Of a DNA stretch of 64,000 nt, positions 1 to 9,241 are shown in pieces. The translations under genes and the position numbers were made by a program. The stretch covers positions 6,572,001 to 6,636,000 of the forward strand of contig NZ_CP135922.1 in NCBI RefSeq assembly GCF_032399705.1. Reading direction: 5' to 3'. Positions within the stretch are counted from its first letter, which is position 1, and every line of letters begins with the position of its first letter. The notes under the pieces are model-generated. The model worked only from the letters and a program-made list of their open reading frames with translations. It searched no databases and was not told where the DNA came from. Origin of the DNA: Paenibacillus sp. BIC5C1 (GTDB lineage: Bacteria; Bacillota; Bacilli; Paenibacillales; Paenibacillaceae).

Positions 1-2
1 CA

Positions 3-95
3 CGTGGTAAAGCTGAAGTCGTAGATGCATTGAGCATCATGGTGGATGCTGCTCGTACGGCAAGAGAACGGGTAACCGCTGATTCCTCAATCTAA
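3..95 (+). CDS. C-terminal fragment of an unrecognised protein
   Basis: An open frame enters from the left edge and ends at TAA 93-95, giving 30 visible residues ending in a charged helix-like stretch (ARTARERVTADSSI). It is followed after about 25 bases by a strong terminator hairpin, which supports it being a genuine gene end. Too little is present to assign a family, so no function is proposed. Confidence 0.6.
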   Translation, partial: RGKAEVVDALSIMVDAARTARERVTADSSI

Positions 96-116
96 ACGAA
101 GCTTGTGAATGCAAAC

Positions 117-147
117 AAAAGCCTCCGAAATTCTTCGGAGGCTTTTG
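117..147 (+). terminator. Rho-independent terminator
   Basis: A perfect 9 bp stem (GCCTCCGAA / TTCGGAGGC, 121-142) with an ATTC loop is preceded by four A and followed by TTTTGT. It closes the partial gene on the left edge and may also serve the converging GH3 gene on the minus strand. Confidence 0.85.
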
Positions 148-197
148 TCATTTACCATCATCCTATTTGTTTATCTCGCAAGGTCTTTTTATCCGGC

Positions 198-3017
198 TTA
201 ATGAATCTCGAAATGGCTAACACGTACTCCTGCGGACAACACGAGGTATACATCCTGTTGACCTGATACACCTTGCAGGTCTGCCTTAACCGTGGACCAC
301 TGCTGGGCCTCGCCCTGTGTCAGTTCCATGCGTCCTGCCAGTGTACCGTCAGGTGCGCCCAGTCGAACTTCCAATACCGCATCTGCCTGCTCTGATGATA
401 CACGAGCTTCAAACGCTGCTGCACCGCTGCCCAGATCTGCATCCTTGAAGGCAATCCAGCCTTGTTCACCAATCACACGGACAGAAGTTCCGCCTTCTTT
501 GCTCTCATCCAGCTCCACACCGAAGTATGCATCATAATTCTCGGCCCGAGTAGCCACACCCAGATTACGTGCAGGAATAGTCTCCCCTTGTACTGTCAGG
601 TCAGCAACAAGCTGAACATCGGCAGAAGATTTACCCACCATAATGGAGTAGGTGCCGCTTTCGACCACATAACGATCACGGGTTACATCCCAGATCGCCA
701 GTTCCTGAACTGGCAATGTAAAGCTGACTTTTACTGTAGCTCCAGCTTCAATATGCAGACGACGGAACCCTTTTAACGTTTTGAGCGGACGTTTCACACG
801 GGACTGTCCGGCACGCACATACAACTGCACAACCTCATCACTGGCGATCGTTCCTGTATTTGTCACGTCCACATGCACAGTAATGGTCTCTTCGACTCCA
901 GCCTGAGCTGGACTGAGCTCCAAATTACTGTATTTAAACGATGCATACGTTAATCCATGTCCGAATGGATATAGTACGTCACCTTCAAAGTACTGATACG
1001 TACGTCCGGATTGAATGATATCGTAGTCTCTGATATCGGTCAGCTGATCTGCCGATTGTACCCACGTCATATTCAGGCGGCCTGCTGGCGCATAATCGCC
1101 ATACAATACGTCAGCGACAGCATTCCCTAGCTCTTGTCCCGCATGGGATGTATACAATACAGCCGGAATGTTCTCCTGCACCCAGTTGGACGTGAACGGG
1201 TAACTTCCCACGATAACTACAACAGTATTTGGATTCGCTGCATAAACGGCTTCAACCAGACGCTGCTGGGATTCAGCCAGGTCCAGACTTGGGCGGTCGA
1301 TCTCTTCTTTACCATTCACAAGTGGATTGTTGCCGACAAATACAACCGCCGTCTCCGCTTCCTTCGCGGCCGCTACAGCTTCCTCCAATCCATTCACCAC
1401 AATATCCTTCTTGAATGTTTCCGTAACACCGAAAGATTTCAACTCTTCGGTTACCGCAAACGCATCGTTTCCGCCATTGGGTGCCGCTACGGTTTTTCCG
1501 TTCCAAGTCTTCAGCCCCACGCTTCCGTCCTGTTGTGGCAATAGATTGAATACTTCCTTCACAAACCAGCCATATACTTCATCCGCCGATGCCGTAACCG
1601 TTTCTTCATCCGTCGTCAGGTATTTCCCATTACTGTCTGCCTTCAGCGTGTAACTGCCAAAGCCCCAGTCACTCAGTGTAAATGTCTCTGCATTTCCCGA
1701 AGCAATGATGGATGATTTCTCATCTTCAGCCAATCCGACAGCCTTGCCGCTTGCCACTGAAGTCAATGTAATGCGGTCATTGCCATCCTTGAATGCAACC
1801 TTGTCGTCGCCTACTTTGCCGCTGATCGCTTCAAGCGGGGATACGCTATATGGCATGGTGCCTGCATACCAGTCACGATAGACTGTTCCGCCCAGTTGAC
1901 CAATCACAGCCACTTTGCCGGATTTTGTTTTATCCAGTGGAAGCGTGCCTTGATCATTTTTGAGCAGTACAACTTGCTCTCTCGCTGCTCTCAATGACAG
2001 GGCCTTCGCCTTCTCCGTCATCATGGCTTCTTCACCAATCGAAGCATATGGATTGCCCTCAGCTGGATCGAATTCACCCAGACGGAAACGCACACGGAAC
2101 GTATTGAACAACGCCAGATCAATGTCTTCCATTGTGAGTATGCCTTGCTCTAATCCTTCACGCAGCGCCTGCTTCGACAGATCCGCATCATCGGTAATAC
2201 TGTCAATACCAGCTTTGACGGACTCTACTGTACCTGGTGTGTGCGAATCATAGTATTTATGATCGTTCTTGATCCCCATGACATCCCCTGCATCACTGAC
2301 AATGAAGCCATCCATGCCCCATTCGCCCTTCACAATCTCGTTTACAAACGGATGCAGCAATGCCGGTGTACCATTAATAGAGTTGTACGCGGTCATCATT
2401 GACTGTGCACCGCCCTCTTTGAACGGTTTCTCGAACGCCTTCAGATAATATTCACGCATGTTGCGCGGATCAATGCTCGATGAACCACTGCCACGGTCCA
2501 CTTCATTATTGTTTGCAAGGAAATGCTTCAGCGTGGCAACCGCCTTGTAATACTTCGGATGGTCGCCCTGAATTCCCTTAACCAAGGCCGTTGTCAGCTC
2601 AGCAGTCAGTTCCGGGTCTTCACCATAAGCCTCTTCGTTCCGACCCCAACGTGGATCACGCTCCATATCAACCGTAGGCGCCCACAGCGTCAGACCGTTT
2701 ACTGCCGGATTGCGTTTGTAAAATACACGTGCCTCATCCCCGATCACGGAGCCGATCTCTTTCATCAGATCCGCATCCCATGTGCATGCTAGCCCTACCG
2801 GCTGCGGGAAGGAAGTCGCTTCGCCAAGCCAGGCTAGGCCATGGGCTGCTTCTGTGCCATGTTTGTATGCTGCGATACCTAGGCGTTCTACTGCGGGTTG
2901 GTATTGCAGCATCGATTCGATTTTCTCATCTTCCGACAGACGGGAGACGAGGTCCTTTACACGTGTATCTAGTTCGAGCGTTGTATCCTGGAAAGGATAT
3001 TTCGTTTGGTTGGTCAT
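198..3017 (-). CDS. Glycoside hydrolase family 3 (beta-glucosidase/xylosidase type) with CBM6-like C-terminus
   Basis: This is a family 3 glycosidase that releases monosaccharides from the non-reducing end of beta-linked oligosaccharides. The start is placed at ATG 3017 because AAAGGAGA lies 9 bases upstream; the longer reading would translate that ribosome binding site. Of 939 residues, the first ~340 form the (beta/alpha)8 domain, with KHFLANNNE and the nucleophile motif SDAGD near residue 245. A (alpha/beta)6 domain follows and contains an insert of about 120 residues resembling a beta-trefoil/fascin fold. Next come the fibronectin-III-like module (YPFGHGLTYASF) and a C-terminal CBM6-like domain. 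No signal peptide is visible, so it probably acts on imported oligosaccharides in the cytoplasm. The exact sugar specificity cannot be read from sequence. Confidence 0.92.
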   Translation of the reverse strand: MTNQTKYPFQDTTLELDTRVKDLVSRLSEDEKIESMLQYQPAVERLGIAAYKHGTEAAHGLAWLGEATSFPQPVGLACTWDADLMKEIGSVIGDEARVFYKRNPAVNGLTLWAPTVDMERDPRWGRNEEAYGEDPELTAELTTALVKGIQGDHPKYYKAVATLKHFLANNNEVDRGSGSSSIDPRNMREYYLKAFEKPFKEGGAQSMMTAYNSINGTPALLHPFVNEIVKGEWGMDGFIVSDAGDVMGIKNDHKYYDSHTPGTVESVKAGIDSITDDADLSKQALREGLEQGILTMEDIDLALFNTFRVRFRLGEFDPAEGNPYASIGEEAMMTEKAKALSLRAAREQVVLLKNDQGTLPLDKTKSGKVAVIGQLGGTVYRDWYAGTMPYSVSPLEAISGKVGDDKVAFKDGNDRITLTSVASGKAVGLAEDEKSSIIASGNAETFTLSDWGFGSYTLKADSNGKYLTTDEETVTASADEVYGWFVKEVFNLLPQQDGSVGLKTWNGKTVAAPNGGNDAFAVTEELKSFGVTETFKKDIVVNGLEEAVAAAKEAETAVVFVGNNPLVNGKEEIDRPSLDLAESQQRLVEAVYAANPNTVVVIVGSYPFTSNWVQENIPAVLYTSHAGQELGNAVADVLYGDYAPAGRLNMTWVQSADQLTDIRDYDIIQSGRTYQYFEGDVLYPFGHGLTYASFKYSNLELSPAQAGVEETITVHVDVTNTGTIASDEVVQLYVRAGQSRVKRPLKTLKGFRRLHIEAGATVKVSFTLPVQELAIWDVTRDRYVVESGTYSIMVGKSSADVQLVADLTVQGETIPARNLGVATRAENYDAYFGVELDESKEGGTSVRVIGEQGWIAFKDADLGSGAAAFEARVSSEQADAVLEVRLGAPDGTLAGRMELTQGEAQQWSTVKADLQGVSGQQDVYLVLSAGVRVSHFEIH

Positions 3018-3393
3018 GATATGGAATCTCCTTTGGTAATTCATTGATTTATTTAGAATGATAGCGGATACATAATCCCTAAATTAATACGATGCAATCT
3101 TGATGTATTTGACCACGCAATTCGAAGATTTAACCTTTTAGAACAAGCACTTCACGATCTATCGTTAACTCTTCTTTTCATTTACTAAAACGGTTTCGAT
3201 AAATCTATCATATAGCATGTTTAGCAAAAAAAACAGGGGTGCCTCACAGGAAAATGTGAACTTTCCTCAGGAAAGTATGCGGACAATCGTTTTATTCTGG
3301 CACAGTATGGTAATCATGGATAGGAGTATAGATTTGACGTACTTATTGAGCTAGGCATAGTCCTTAAGAAGAATATTGAAGGAGGAAAATGGA
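3018..3393. other. Divergent control region between GH3 gene and Rieske oxidoreductase
   Basis: This 376-base gap separates two divergent genes. It holds a LacI-type near-palindrome (AAAC-C-GTTT read on the minus strand, 3188-3196) on the GH3 side and a perfect 8-1-8 palindrome at 3260-3276 in the middle. No open frame in it looks coding. Confidence 0.5.
3260..3276. promoter_or_regulatory. Perfect palindrome ACTTTCCT-C-AGGAAAGT, candidate operator
   Basis: A 17-base perfect inverted repeat lies 117 bases before the oxidoreductase start and about 240 bases upstream of the divergent GH3 gene. It has no T-tract, so a protein-binding site is more likely than a terminator. The cognate regulator is unknown. 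Confidence 0.35.
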
Positions 3394-4938
3394 GTGAGTG
3401 AACATGAGCAGCCCCCCACAGGTATGCCTTCCATTCCGGAGTCTCTGTGGAGAGCAACAAACACATTCAATGAATATCCGAAACTGATAGAAGATACAAC
3501 CGCCGATGTAGCCATTATTGGTGCAGGAATTGCAGGCATTACAACAGCCTACTTGCTGGCCCAGAAGGGCATGCGTGTGGTTGTGCTTGAAGCAGGAAAA
3601 GTGCTGGATGGCACAACAGGCCACACAACAGCCAAGGTATCGGCACAGCATGGCGTGATATTTGATGAATTGCTTCATCATTTTGGAGAAGAACAGGCCC
3701 GCATGTATTATGAAGGCAATGCAACAGCTGCCAAGTGGATGCGCGATCTGGTAAAAGATAAACAGATTGATTGCCAGTGGGCTGAGGAAGATGCCTATGT
3801 CTACATTCAATCCGAGGAAAATCTCAAGAAGCTGGAGATTGAGCTGACAGCCTATGGCAAGCTGAATATTCCTGGTCAATGGGTTGATCCCCTTCCCATC
3901 CCTGTTCCGTCCAGGGCAGGGATTAAGATGCCGGGACAGGCTCGCTTTGACCCGCTCAGTTACTTACATTACTTACTGGAATCCGCAGTCAAGCAAGGTG
4001 TACGCATTTACGAACATACAACAGTTACCGATGTAGAGGAGGATGCCTCGCTACATGTGCGGACATATGAGAATGGTCCATCCGTTACAGCCGAACATGT
4101 CGTTGTTGCCTCCCATTTTCCGGTCTATGATCCCGGATTTTATTTTTCACGGCTGCACGCTGAACGTTCCTACGCTGTTGTTGTTGAACCTCAGAAACCT
4201 TTCACCGGTGGCATGTATATCTCAGACGATGAACCCTATCGATCCCTGCGTACTGTCATTCATAAAGGGAAGGAACACATCCTCTTTGGAGGGGAAAATC
4301 ACAAAACCGGACAGGGCATCTGCACAGTCGGTCATTATGAAAATTTGGAGCGTTATGCAGCCGATACATTCGGCATTCGCAACATCCCTTTCCGCTGGTC
4401 AGCTCAGGATCTGATCTCCATCGATAAAGTCCCTTACATTGGTCCAATTACTGGACGACATGAACGAGTCTATGTGGCTACCGGCTTTGCCAAATGGGGT
4501 ATGACCACAGGAACGATGGCTGGGCATATCCTTACGGACCGGATTACCGGACGCGACAACGCTTACGCTGCTGTATTCGATCCTGCAAGATTCAAGGTAG
4601 ACCCAGGTGTGAAAAACTTCCTTGTAGAGAATGTCAATGTAGCCGCGGAACTGATCTCTGGCAAAGTTGGCATTATACACAAGAACACGGGAGAACTCGG
4701 CAACGATGAAGGGGCTGTCGTTCGCCATGACGGCAAACGTGCCGGCGCCTACAAGGACCCGACTGGCAAACTTTTTCTCGTGGATACGACCTGCACCCAT
4801 TTGGGATGTGAAGTGGAATGGAATGCTGGGGAACGCTCCTGGGATTGCCCATGCCATGGCTCACGCTTCAATTACACTGGAAAAGTCATTGAAGGCCCTG
4901 CCGTTAAAGACCTTACAGTATTGGATGCACATAAATAA
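3394..4938 (+). CDS. FAD-dependent oxidoreductase with C-terminal Rieske [2Fe-2S] domain (YhfW-like)
   Basis: The start is GTG 3394, eight bases after GAAGGAGG; an upstream TTG would put the ribosome binding site inside the gene. The 514-residue protein begins with a DAO-family flavin domain, whose dinucleotide-binding motif GAGIAGITTAYLLA lies at about residues 44-57. It ends with a Rieske domain showing both cluster-binding motifs, CTHLGC and CPCHGSRF, in the last 60 residues. The architecture matches Bacillus YhfW, for which no substrate is established to my knowledge. The two redox centres imply electron transfer between flavin and an iron-sulphur cluster in one chain. It stands alone and ends at a large terminator. 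Confidence 0.9.
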   Translation: MSEHEQPPTGMPSIPESLWRATNTFNEYPKLIEDTTADVAIIGAGIAGITTAYLLAQKGMRVVVLEAGKVLDGTTGHTTAKVSAQHGVIFDELLHHFGEEQARMYYEGNATAAKWMRDLVKDKQIDCQWAEEDAYVYIQSEENLKKLEIELTAYGKLNIPGQWVDPLPIPVPSRAGIKMPGQARFDPLSYLHYLLESAVKQGVRIYEHTTVTDVEEDASLHVRTYENGPSVTAEHVVVASHFPVYDPGFYFSRLHAERSYAVVVEPQKPFTGGMYISDDEPYRSLRTVIHKGKEHILFGGENHKTGQGICTVGHYENLERYAADTFGIRNIPFRWSAQDLISIDKVPYIGPITGRHERVYVATGFAKWGMTTGTMAGHILTDRITGRDNAYAAVFDPARFKVDPGVKNFLVENVNVAAELISGKVGIIHKNTGELGNDEGAVVRHDGKRAGAYKDPTGKLFLVDTTCTHLGCEVEWNAGERSWDCPCHGSRFNYTGKVIEGPAVKDLTVLDAHK

Positions 4939-4979
4939 CTTAAGCTGATACCCCATCGTTGTAGCCTTCATCCCATAGA

Positions 4980-5027
4980 CCCGGATCGGAATCCGTCTTC
5001 AGACGGAAGTAACCGATTCGGGTTTTG
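4980..5027 (+). terminator. Rho-independent terminator
   Basis: A long stem (CCCGGATCGG pairing with CCGATTCGGG, with an inner TCCGTCT/AGACGGA stem) is followed by TTTTG. It follows the Rieske oxidoreductase gene by about 40 bases. Confidence 0.75.
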
Positions 5028-5119
5028 CGTATGCTGATCTATAGATAAATTAGCGAGAAAACGAAGTTAGTCCAACTTAGCGGCACATCGTGATATGGAA
5101 CTATTTTAAAATCACTACC

Positions 5120-5148
5120 TTGCATTAAACAGTACCGGATGCTATGAT
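5120..5148 (+). promoter_or_regulatory. Sigma-A-type promoter for the PadR operon
   Basis: TTGCAT (5120-5125) and TATGAT (5143-5148) are separated by 17 bases and lie 60 bases before the padR-like start. No other promoter is needed for the three-gene operon downstream. Confidence 0.6.
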
Positions 5149-5210
5149 GAACTCACGACTACTGAACAATACACACTAGTGATTGGATAGAGCAACAAGG
5201 AGGAACCCAA

Positions 5211-5540
5211 GTGAATGTTAATATTCAATTTAAAAAAGGGGTGCTGGAACTATGCGTCCTCGTGCTGATCAACCGCCAGGATCGTTACGGCTACGAACTC
5301 GCTCAGGCTGTATCCCAGCATATTGAGGTGGCGGAAGGTGCGCTGTATCCCCTTTTGCGGAGATTGGTCAATGACGGCTATTGTACGACTTACCTGCAGG
5401 AATCCAGTGAAGGCCCTCCACGTAAGTACTACAAACTGTCTGATACCGGCCGTGATTATATGAAGACTCTCACGAATGAATGGAATAGTTTTGTGCGCAG
5501 TGTCGCAAATCTTATAGAGGAAGGTACCCCAAATGAATAG
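5211..5540 (+). CDS. PadR-family transcriptional regulator
   Basis: A 109-residue winged-helix protein starts at GTG 5211 with AAGGAGG seven bases upstream. The PadR signature is visible in the stretch around YGYELAQAV and VAEGALYPLLRRL, the DNA-recognition region followed by the wing (YYKLSDTGRDY). It overlaps the next gene by eight bases. In many Firmicutes a small PadR repressor heads an operon with a DUF1700 membrane protein and a DUF4097 protein, so autoregulation of this operon is the expected role (inference). Confidence 0.9.
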   Translation: MNVNIQFKKGVLELCVLVLINRQDRYGYELAQAVSQHIEVAEGALYPLLRRLVNDGYCTTYLQESSEGPPRKYYKLSDTGRDYMKTLTNEWNSFVRSVANLIEEGTPNE

Positions 5541-6123
5541 ACAACAATTCATGCAGGCAATGGAGATTCATCTAAGACCGATGGACCCGCTGGAACGGGC
5601 CGAATTGCTCGCTGATTATGAACAGCATTTTGAGATGGGATTAAGAGAAGGAAGACCGGAAGAAGAGATTGCACGGGAATTGGGGCATCCGATCGAGATT
5701 GCCAAAGAAGCGTTAGGTGACAGGTATGATGCACATACGCCCGGATCTGATCCGTTTTATGCGCCAACATTCGAAGAAATGCGTTCACAGCAAAAGAAGG
5801 GAAATCGAGCTGCACGCAACTTCTTCACGGCAATCGGACTTTTTTTCCTAAACATCATATTGGCCATTCCGCTAGGATTGACTCTGTGGTCGGTATGGCT
5901 AACCATTGCCAGTTTGTCGCTGCTGGTATTAGCCCCGGTTGCTGCTGCTGTGGATTTCTTATATCTCGGCCATTTCGAGTATTCTGAATTGTTCGTGTCG
6001 ATTGGAGTATTCGGTGTAGGCATTCTATTCGCCATTGCGACAAAATCGGTGTTTAAAGCCTTTAAGTCAATCACTCTTCAGTATATAAGATGGAATCAAA
6101 AGACGATGAAAGGGGATGTCTAA
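5533..6123 (+). CDS. DUF1700 (HAAS) membrane protein
   Basis: This 196-residue protein begins with a HAAS/DUF1700 domain (LRPMDPLERAELLADYEQHF and ELGHPIEIAKE), a helical domain thought to couple to the PadR partner. Three or four hydrophobic segments follow from about residue 98 to 180. Its start overlaps the padR-like gene, and two bases separate its stop from the next start, so the three are cotranslated or tightly coupled. No enzymatic motif is visible. Confidence 0.88.
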   Translation: MNRQQFMQAMEIHLRPMDPLERAELLADYEQHFEMGLREGRPEEEIARELGHPIEIAKEALGDRYDAHTPGSDPFYAPTFEEMRSQQKKGNRAARNFFTAIGLFFLNIILAIPLGLTLWSVWLTIASLSLLVLAPVAAAVDFLYLGHFEYSELFVSIGVFGVGILFAIATKSVFKAFKSITLQYIRWNQKTMKGDV

Positions 6124-6125
6124 TC

Positions 6126-7028
6126 ATGAGCACCAAAAAATGGATCGCTTTAGCCATACTATGTATCGGCATCGGTTTGCTCGGAACCTCCATTTACGGA
6201 GTTCAGTTCGGAGACAAAAGAGAACCCTACTCCAAACGTTGGGAATTTAAAAATGATGAGCTGCACAATATCATGATGAATGCCAACTTAAGCGCAGATA
6301 TTGAGTTTGTTGTCAGTCCGGATTCCAATGGCTACATTGAAGTCGACGGAAAGTGGGACCCAGCCGTAATTAAAGGTTTTGAACAGGCCTCGATCACGGA
6401 AGGAACCTTTACGCTAAACCAGGAAGAGCGTTTGCGTTTGCAATTTTTCACCCTTTATTGGAATAATCAGCAGCAAACGATTACGGTTGCGCTCCCTGAA
6501 GGACATCAGCTGGATGAAGTTAACATCGTCTCTTCTTCCAGTGATCTGGATCTGAAGGGTCTGCATGCCAATACCTTGGACCTTAACAACACGTCTGGAA
6601 GCATTCACCTTCAGGACATTACCGTACCAACCATTCAACTCGATCTGACTTCAGGAGACATCAAAGCCGCGGCAATTGCGGGAGATATGGAAGTCAAACA
6701 AACTTCCGGCAGTTTCACGCTAAATGGCATTAATGGCGATGTGACCCGAAATGTACAGTCGGGAGATACCAAAATTACACAATTGAACGGTGCAGCAAAT
6801 GTTAAGTTCACTTCCGGCAGCGTAAAGATCGAGCAAGAAGTCTCCGGTTCAATTGATGTATCGGGACAGTCTGGAGATATTTCCATACAGGCGGCACCTG
6901 ATTTTGACGGCATTTACGATGCACAGGCCACATCTGGTGATGTGAATATACCTGATTCACCCATGGTAAGCCGCGAAGTCATCAAAGCTCGCACTACTTC
7001 AGGCAGTATCAAAATCAAACAATCATGA
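6126..7028 (+). CDS. DUF4097 beta-helix protein, membrane anchored
   Basis: The start ATG 6126 follows AAGGGG by about ten bases. An N-terminal hydrophobic segment (about residues 6-22) is followed by a repetitive right-handed beta-helix type domain in which short units such as TSGDI, TSGSI and QSGDI recur about every 20 residues, typical of DUF4097. It is the last gene of the PadR/DUF1700 operon. Relatives are associated with envelope stress or lipid-active antibiotics, but nothing here proves that role. Confidence 0.85.
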   Translation: MSTKKWIALAILCIGIGLLGTSIYGVQFGDKREPYSKRWEFKNDELHNIMMNANLSADIEFVVSPDSNGYIEVDGKWDPAVIKGFEQASITEGTFTLNQEERLRLQFFTLYWNNQQQTITVALPEGHQLDEVNIVSSSSDLDLKGLHANTLDLNNTSGSIHLQDITVPTIQLDLTSGDIKAAAIAGDMEVKQTSGSFTLNGINGDVTRNVQSGDTKITQLNGAANVKFTSGSVKIEQEVSGSIDVSGQSGDISIQAAPDFDGIYDAQATSGDVNIPDSPMVSREVIKARTTSGSIKIKQS

Positions 7029-7102
7029 TGAAGCAAATATTCGAACTGTGGGTAATATAGTATAATTAAATGCTAGTCCAATTCTAAGGAGGAGTTACCC
7101 AC

Positions 7103-7822
7103 ATGGAACTTAAAAATAAAACGGCTGTCATCACTGGCGCCGGTAAAGGTATTGGCCGTGCCATTGCTGAAGCACTTGCCAAGGAAGGTGTACATCTCGG
7201 ACTGATCGCTCGGACGGCCTCCGATCTGGAGGCTCTCCAGCAGTCGCTGAGCCAGGAATATGGTGTAAAAGTAACCAGTGCCATTGCGGATATTTCCGAT
7301 CGCACTCAGGCTGAAGCAGCCGTAGCTGCGATTGAGATGGAACTTGGTGCAGTCGACATTCTGATCAACAATGCAGGCATTGCAAGCTTCGGCACACTGC
7401 TGGACATGGACCCGGAAGAGTGGGAACGTATCCTGCATGTTAATGTGATGGGTACATACTACGTAACTCGTGCTGTACTGCCAAGCATGATTAAGGAAAG
7501 CAGCGGCAGCATTATCAACATCGCCTCCACCGCAGGCGAGCGTGGATTTGCTACCGGCTCAGCTTACTGCGCTTCCAAATTCGCGCTGCTCGGCATGACC
7601 GAATCCCTGATGCAGGAAGTGCGCAAATCCAACATCCGGGTTACTGCGTTAACACCAAGTACAGTGAACACGGAGCTGGCAACCAATGCTGGACTCAAAA
7701 TTGGAGACGAAGACCGCATGATGCAAGCGGAAGACGTAGCTGAACTGGCTTTGGCGACGCTCAAACTGTCGGACCGTGTATTTGTTAAAGCCGCAGGCAT
7801 CTGGACAACTAATCCACAGTAA
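7103..7822 (+). CDS. Short-chain dehydrogenase/reductase, FabG-like
   Basis: A 239-residue classical SDR. It shows the NAD(P) motif TGAGKGIG at residues 11-18, NNAG at 89-92 and the catalytic Ser142, Tyr155 and Lys159 (YCASK). The family reduces 3-oxoacyl groups or other ketones with NAD(P)H. AAGGAGG lies just upstream of the ATG, and a TATAAT at 7061-7066 suggests its own promoter. It is not next to fatty-acid genes, so assignment as the housekeeping FabG would be overreach; a general 3-ketoacyl-type reductase is the safer call. Confidence 0.9.
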   Translation: MELKNKTAVITGAGKGIGRAIAEALAKEGVHLGLIARTASDLEALQQSLSQEYGVKVTSAIADISDRTQAEAAVAAIEMELGAVDILINNAGIASFGTLLDMDPEEWERILHVNVMGTYYVTRAVLPSMIKESSGSIINIASTAGERGFATGSAYCASKFALLGMTESLMQEVRKSNIRVTALTPSTVNTELATNAGLKIGDEDRMMQAEDVAELALATLKLSDRVFVKAAGIWTTNPQ

Positions 7823-7901
7823 GCAGGAGTAGTCAGACCATTTATAAAGAACAATGCATGACGGAAGCAACCATTTCTAATGATGCACTCCGTCGCCATC
7901 C

Positions 7902-7933
7902 GGCCGCCAGAGAAACCTCTAGGCGGCCTTTTA
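7902..7933. terminator. Bidirectional terminator between SDR and XRE-cupin genes
   Basis: The stem GGCCGCC(AGAG)/(CTCT)A-GGCGGCC with an AAAC loop is followed by TTTTA on the plus strand. It lies between two converging genes. Confidence 0.7.
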
Positions 7934-8043
7934 CATATTCAGCAGCCGCCGCCATCGTGTCCGAATACGATTCATCACGCGGATTCTCTACCCTTATAAT
8001 TAATGAAGCGTTACTTTTCCTTCTCCATTCCACTATCCTCTGC

Positions 8044-8592
8044 TTATGCGTTCCACAAATGGTCCAAATCCAGCTCCTTGGACACGGCGATCAGTACTAC
8101 CGCGGGTTCCTCCCCAATATTGGTTACTTCGTGGGGAACGATGGCATTCCAGCTGAATGAATCCCCTGCCTCCAGAATCTCTACATCCTCACACTGCTCT
8201 GCGCGAATTCGGCCTTGCAGAACCAGATGACTCTCTTCTCCGGCGTGTTTATTAACTCCAGTCGATGCACCTGCTGGCAGCTCCACAATGGACATGCGCA
8301 TGGCACCCTTGGCCGTTAGATGCTGTACTTTGATCTGCCCACTTCCGGCAGTCGTCTCCTTGCGCTCATCCTTGCGCACCACATTCATCCGCTGCTCCGG
8401 TGACAGCAGCAAGTATGGCAGTGGCACTTCCAGATAATCGGCGATACTTTCGAGCGTGGCGATGGACGGTGATGTTTTATTATTTTCCACGTTGCTGATA
8501 AACCCCTTGGATAGCCCCGTACCCTCGCACATTTGCATGATGGTGATCTGTTTTTGTTTGCGAATCGTACGAATGGCTAGACCAATATCCAT
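8044..8592 (-). CDS. XRE-family regulator with C-terminal cupin domain
   Basis: The start is ATG 8592 with AAAGGAGG upstream. The 182-residue protein has an N-terminal Cro/C1-type helix-turn-helix (residues about 5-60, including GLSKGFISNVENN) and a C-terminal cupin (about 105-175, HAGEESHLVLQG and PHEVTNIGEEPA). This PuuR/SutR-like arrangement usually senses a small metabolite through the cupin. It lies downstream of a VOC-family gene in the same orientation, 60 bases away. Confidence 0.9.
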   Translation of the reverse strand: MDIGLAIRTIRKQKQITIMQMCEGTGLSKGFISNVENNKTSPSIATLESIADYLEVPLPYLLLSPEQRMNVVRKDERKETTAGSGQIKVQHLTAKGAMRMSIVELPAGASTGVNKHAGEESHLVLQGRIRAEQCEDVEILEAGDSFSWNAIVPHEVTNIGEEPAVVLIAVSKELDLDHLWNA

Positions 8593-8651
8593 GCTGCAAT
8601 CATCCTCCTTTGATCTTCTGTATATCCGATTTGAATATTCAATACACAATC

Positions 8652-9026
8652 TTATCCCACGTTAGGTTCATAAAGAACAATTCGGTTACCAAACGGATCA
8701 ATCACTGTCAATTCCCTTAGATTCCACGGCGTGTCGGTAATGCCGGGTCTCGAATGCTTGTACTTTTTCCGATTAAGCACCTCGCATAAGGCATCGAGCG
8801 CATCCGTTTCTATTCGTAAAGCCGCTCCAGGCGTACAATCGCCATGATGTTCTGATAGGTGTAATTGAATGGAATCCAGAGATACCTGCATATATAGCGG
8901 CAGATCTGGCTCAAACCGATGTTCCCAATCCAATCGAAAACCCAGATATTCCAGGTAGAACTCTTTCGCCTTGTCTTCATCAAATATCCTCAAAATGGGC
9001 ACGGTTCCTTTAAGCATAATGATCAC
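8652..9026 (-). CDS. VOC superfamily protein (glyoxalase/bleomycin-resistance fold)
   Basis: A 124-residue single-domain VOC protein with the typical ILRIFDEDKAKEFYLEYLGF opening and the IDPFGNRIVLYEP ending. It could act as a dimeric metal-dependent enzyme or a bleomycin-type antibiotic-binding protein; the sequence does not decide. The start is uncertain: GTG 9026 or ATG 9017, neither with a strong ribosome binding site. The XRE-cupin gene follows directly and may be cotranscribed. Confidence 0.85.
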   Translation of the reverse strand: MIIMLKGTVPILRIFDEDKAKEFYLEYLGFRLDWEHRFEPDLPLYMQVSLDSIQLHLSEHHGDCTPGAALRIETDALDALCEVLNRKKYKHSRPGITDTPWNLRELTVIDPFGNRIVLYEPNVG

Positions 9027-9133
9027 GTTCTTGGGAGTAATATGTGGTTTACTTTGGCGATCCGCCTGCTACATCGTTATAGATCATTATAGATTTCTTA
9101 TACGGAACATATTTTCATAATACAAAAAAAATA

Positions 9134-9162
9134 TTGACCCTACAATGGAATCATGATAAATT
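9134..9162 (+). promoter_or_regulatory. Sigma-A-type promoter for the esterase gene
   Basis: TTGACC (9134-9139) and TAAATT (9157-9162) are spaced by 17 bases within an AT-rich stretch 80 bases before the esterase start. Confidence 0.55.
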
Positions 9163-9241
9163 TTGTTCATTAATAAGAAGATTAATTTCATATTAGTGAA
9201 CTTTATTTTGATTACTCATTTCATATCAGGTGGTGGTTGCA

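Noticed and set aside
3364..3879. 171-codon minus-strand open frame opposite the Rieske oxidoreductase
   Set aside because: Cys/His-rich shadow translation opposite a gene with clear FAD and Rieske motifs.
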